DNA of 64,000 nt. Origin: Butyrivibrio sp. LC3010 (GTDB lineage: Bacteria > Bacillota > Clostridia > Lachnospirales > Lachnospiraceae). Location: the NCBI RefSeq assembly GCF_000424385.1, contig NZ_AUJU01000015.1:1-64000 (forward strand). Reading direction: 5' to 3'. The position numbers and the translations under genes are program-made. The notes below the pieces were generated by a model. The model did not search any database and was not told the DNA's origin. It saw only the letters and a program-made list of their open reading frames with translations. This document shows positions 61,636-64,000 of the stretch, piece by piece; the first letter of the stretch is position 1, and every line of letters begins with the position of its first letter.

Positions 61636-61777
61636 GTTACTGTTAACACAGCTCTGCGCACTTATTGCGCTGAGTTTGAGAATGTTTAAAGATTTTAATA
61701 TTGGATTTGACCTTTTGCCGAAGGCACTGGAATGGGCAAATCCCGTTGCTGTGAGCACAATAAGGTGTGAACAGTAA
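61636..61777 (+). mobile_element. Diverged copy of the GTTACTGTTC-ended repeat
   Basis: GTTACTGTTAACACAGCTCT starts the copy and GTGAACAGTAA ends it; the internal TTTTGCCGAAGGCACTGGAA and GGGCAAATCCCGTTGCTGTG match the 12.6-kb copy with about one change in eight. 142 bp. It lies in the spacer before the EAL gene. Confidence 0.8.
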
Positions 61778-61818
61778 TGATGCTGATATTTTACCGGTGA
61801 ATTTCAAGAGGGGGATTT

Positions 61819-63558
61819 ATGGTGGACAGGACAAGAAAAACTATTAAAAGAAACCCCAAAATAGATATGGGATTCATTCCGAGTGGGGTTCCGGGGGGCT
61901 TTTTCATATATTATGCAGAAGGAAATGGTGAGATTGTCTTTGCGGACGAAAACATCATAAAGCTATATGAATGTGAATCCATGGATGAATTCAGAGAACA
62001 TGTAGGTAACTGTTTTTGCGGAATGGTTTATCCCGAGGACTATGACCTTACCCAGGGGAATATCAGTAAACAGACAGTTTTTGGAGCCATGCGCCATGAT
62101 TATGTCCGCTACAGGATAAGGACCAGGAAGGGCAACATCAGGTATGTGGAGGATTTTGGTCATCTGGTTCACGGAGATGACGGGGTTAGCTATTACTATG
62201 TTTACATAGTTGATATAGACCAGAATGAATATTATAACAACAATAGAAACAGTTATGCTGAATCACAGGTGCTGGAGATGAATCAGGAAATGGATTCCGT
62301 CACCGGAATGTGGAATCAGGCCCATTTTTACAAGGTTGTCCAGGAAAAAATGATGGACGGGGAATTCAGAAGACAGGGCATATCAGTCATATATTTTGAT
62401 CTTAATCATTTTAAGCTTTTTAATGAAAAATATGGATTCAAAAAAGGCGATGAGCTTTTATACGATATAGCAAGACTGTTATGGCATTCTTTTCTTGAGA
62501 GAATGGTCGCGAGATTCTCTGAGGATCACTTTGTGGTATGTACTGTTTCAAGAGAAGTTGAGGCGATAGTCTCAAAGATACATGATGATGTGGCGAAGCT
62601 TGTGGTAGGAGCAAAGCTTGAGATAAAGGCAGGAATATATAAAGTTGAAAGTAACTGCAATGACATAGGACTTGCCTGTGACCATGCAAGACTTGCCTGC
62701 AGAAGTATAAAAACAAGGTATGACATACCTTATGCCTTCTATAATGAGGACATTCATACAAAGCTTCAAATGCAGCAGTTTGTCCTGGATAATATAGATT
62801 CGGCTGTTGAAAATGAAAATATCAAGGTCTTCTATCAGCCGGTTATCAGGACCAAAACCGGACAAATTTGCGGGTATGAAGCTCTGGCCAGATGGAAAGA
62901 TCCGGAAAAAGGGTTGATAGCACCCGGATCCTTTATTGAAATTCTTGAAGAACACAGACAAATCCATAAACTTGATATGTTTGTGGTAAAGAAAGTTTGT
63001 GAGGACTATGCCTCTCTAAGGAAGAGGGGAGAAATGCTGGTTCCTGTGTCCATAAACCTCTCAAGGCTGGACTTTAATCTCTGCAACGTAATAGATGAAG
63101 TTGAAAATTGCAGAAAAAAAGTGAATATGCCAATAAATATGCTTGATATAGAGATAACGGAGAGCGCACTTAACGAAGATGATGCAACCATAAAAAGAGA
63201 AATTGATCAGTTCAGAAGCCTTGGATATCAGGTGTGGATCGATGATTTCGGAAGCGGTTATTCATCACTTACAACTATTTTAAATTATCGATTCGATACA
63301 TTGAAATTAGATCTTGCATTCCTTAGGCAATATGATAAGAATCCCAGATCAGGAGCGGTTCTTGGATTCATAGTTCAGGCAGCCCACAGTATGGGACATA
63401 TCACTTTGACTGAGGGTGTTGAAACTGAGGAACATTTTGAGTTTCTTAAGACAATAGGGTGCGATAAGGCGCAGGGGTATCATTTTGGAAAACCTCAGCC
63501 TATGGAAGAAAGCAGAAAATATACTCAATTTAATGGAATGACGTGGGAAAAGTGCTGA
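61819..63558 (+). CDS. PAS-GGDEF(degenerate)-EAL cyclic-di-GMP phosphodiesterase
   Basis: A 579-residue cytosolic signalling protein. Residues 25-135 are a PAS-like sensor (FFIYYAEGNGEIVFADENI). Residues 155-310 are a GGDEF domain whose active loop is FSEDH (233-237), so it cannot make c-di-GMP. Residues 320-575 are an EAL domain with the catalytic E354-A-L, NLS, ITES, DDFGSGYSS and EGVETEEH motifs, so phosphodiesterase activity is expected. AGAGGGGGA precedes the ATG. Confidence 0.92.
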   Translation: MVDRTRKTIKRNPKIDMGFIPSGVPGGFFIYYAEGNGEIVFADENIIKLYECESMDEFREHVGNCFCGMVYPEDYDLTQGNISKQTVFGAMRHDYVRYRIRTRKGNIRYVEDFGHLVHGDDGVSYYYVYIVDIDQNEYYNNNRNSYAESQVLEMNQEMDSVTGMWNQAHFYKVVQEKMMDGEFRRQGISVIYFDLNHFKLFNEKYGFKKGDELLYDIARLLWHSFLERMVARFSEDHFVVCTVSREVEAIVSKIHDDVAKLVVGAKLEIKAGIYKVESNCNDIGLACDHARLACRSIKTRYDIPYAFYNEDIHTKLQMQQFVLDNIDSAVENENIKVFYQPVIRTKTGQICGYEALARWKDPEKGLIAPGSFIEILEEHRQIHKLDMFVVKKVCEDYASLRKRGEMLVPVSINLSRLDFNLCNVIDEVENCRKKVNMPINMLDIEITESALNEDDATIKREIDQFRSLGYQVWIDDFGSGYSSLTTILNYRFDTLKLDLAFLRQYDKNPRSGAVLGFIVQAAHSMGHITLTEGVETEEHFEFLKTIGCDKAQGYHFGKPQPMEESRKYTQFNGMTWEKC

Positions 63559-63618
63559 TTTCCTCTTCTAATTTATTGAAAATATGTTAAACTACTACTA
63601 ATTTGTTAACATGTAAGG

Positions 63619-63690
63619 GGAACCGTCATGTCGAAGACATGATTTTGAATGGTTCCGACCGAGAGGGTAGGATTACGGAGTAATCGTACC
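63619..63690 (+). promoter_or_regulatory. Structured leader of thrH, shared with argB
   Basis: GGAACC (63619-63624) pairs with GGTTCC (63651-63656), enclosing hairpin CATGTC-GAA-GACATG. Then GACCG, and GGTAGGATTAC pairs with GTAATCGTACC around GGA (63667-63690). The same order of parts precedes argB at 18421-18470 with a shorter first hairpin. TTGAAA at 63576-63581 could be its -35 element. Confidence 0.5.
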
Positions 63691-63718
63691 AATGCATAAG
63701 TACGAGGAGGATGAAAAG

Positions 63719-64000
63719 ATGTACGTTACCTGTTTGGACCTTGAAGGCGTTCTTGTTCCTGAGATTTGGATTGCATTCGCGGAGGCAACCGGAATACCTG
63801 AGCTTAAGAGAACTACCAGAGATGAGCCTGATTATGATAAGCTCATGAAGTTTAGAATTGATATTCTTAAGGAACATGGACTTGGACTTAAAGAAATACA
63901 GGATACAATTGCAACTATTGATCCCTTGCCGGGCGCAAAGGAATTCCTGGATCAGCTTAGAGAAATAACACAGGTAGTTATTCTGAGTGATACATTCACA
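63719..64000 (+). CDS. thrH: ThrH: phosphoserine phosphatase / homoserine phosphotransferase (partial)
   Basis: The first 94 residues of a ThrH-type HAD enzyme: [21 protein letters not shown] with DLEG in place of the usual Dx[35 protein letters not shown] and VVILSDTF. ThrH dephosphorylates phosphoserine and can transfer the phosphate to homoserine, linking serine and threonine synthesis. GAGGAGG precedes the ATG. The gene runs off the window. Confidence 0.9.
   Translation, partial: MYVTCLDLEGVLVPEIWIAFAEATGIPELKRTTRDEPDYDKLMKFRIDILKEHGLGLKEIQDTIATIDPLPGAKEFLDQLREITQVVILSDTFT

Noticed and set aside
63605..63718. c-di-GMP, THF or glycine riboswitch upstream of thrH
   Set aside because: The consensus core sequences of these riboswitches are absent; the element is better described as the leader shared with argB.
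4502..64000. CRISPR array or cas genes
   Set aside because: No regularly spaced short repeats with unique spacers and no Cas-like proteins; the repeats seen are contiguous or dispersed.

Overview
The window looks like chromosomal DNA of a low-GC Gram-positive anaerobe of the Lachnospiraceae (Clostridia), most like Butyrivibrio or Pseudobutyrivibrio. This is inferred from AGGAGG-type ribosome binding sites, the rpmE-DUF1385-prmC-prfA neighbourhood, a DUF5721-like protein, an acetyl-cycling arginine operon built around argJ, and protein sequences I recall from that family. No database search was possible.

Layout. 1-3.96 kb: an element with three tandem tyrosine recombinases (the RIT, recombinase-in-trio, pattern) that cuts off the 3' end of an IS30-type transposase. 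4.1-14 kb: translation genes (rpmE, prmC, prfA), an orphan HPt protein, a DegV protein, an S66 peptidase and a response-regulator-like protein. 14-20.6 kb: arginine biosynthesis, argG divergent from argC-GNAT-argJ-argB-argD with ArgR-like boxes between them. 20.6-28.5 kb: a solute-binding protein, a ComEA lipoprotein, an OmpR/histidine-kinase/GerMN-lipoprotein operon and comEC, so the DNA-uptake genes bracket a two-component system. 28.7-41.2 kb: holA, glycosyltransferase, PAP2, lipid kinase, glyA, a candidate noncoding RNA of about 380 nt with its own promoter and terminator, a degenerate GH3 protein, a FliD-like protein and a 23S rRNA methyltransferase with an 18-residue repeat array.

41.2-60.4 kb is an accessory patchwork: single-gene resistance-like or modification enzymes (GNAT, deacetylase, aminoglycoside-phosphotransferase fold, P-loop kinase, NlpC/P60, HAD), a lantibiotic-immunity ABC transporter with its own two-component system, a second ABC exporter, and many truncated or chimeric genes. 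Three fragments of one C-terminal module, normally fused to RumA-type methyltransferases, lie in this region, each followed by a terminator. 60.6-64 kb: glutathione peroxidase, two structured repeat families, an EAL phosphodiesterase with a dead GGDEF domain, and the start of thrH.

Four small-repeat observations recur: a GTTACTGTTC-ended element (three copies), a 125-bp hairpin-rich unit (tandem at 61.2 kb, fragment at 8.2 kb), a 166-bp MITE-like hairpin at 58.6 kb, and a structured leader shared by argB and thrH.
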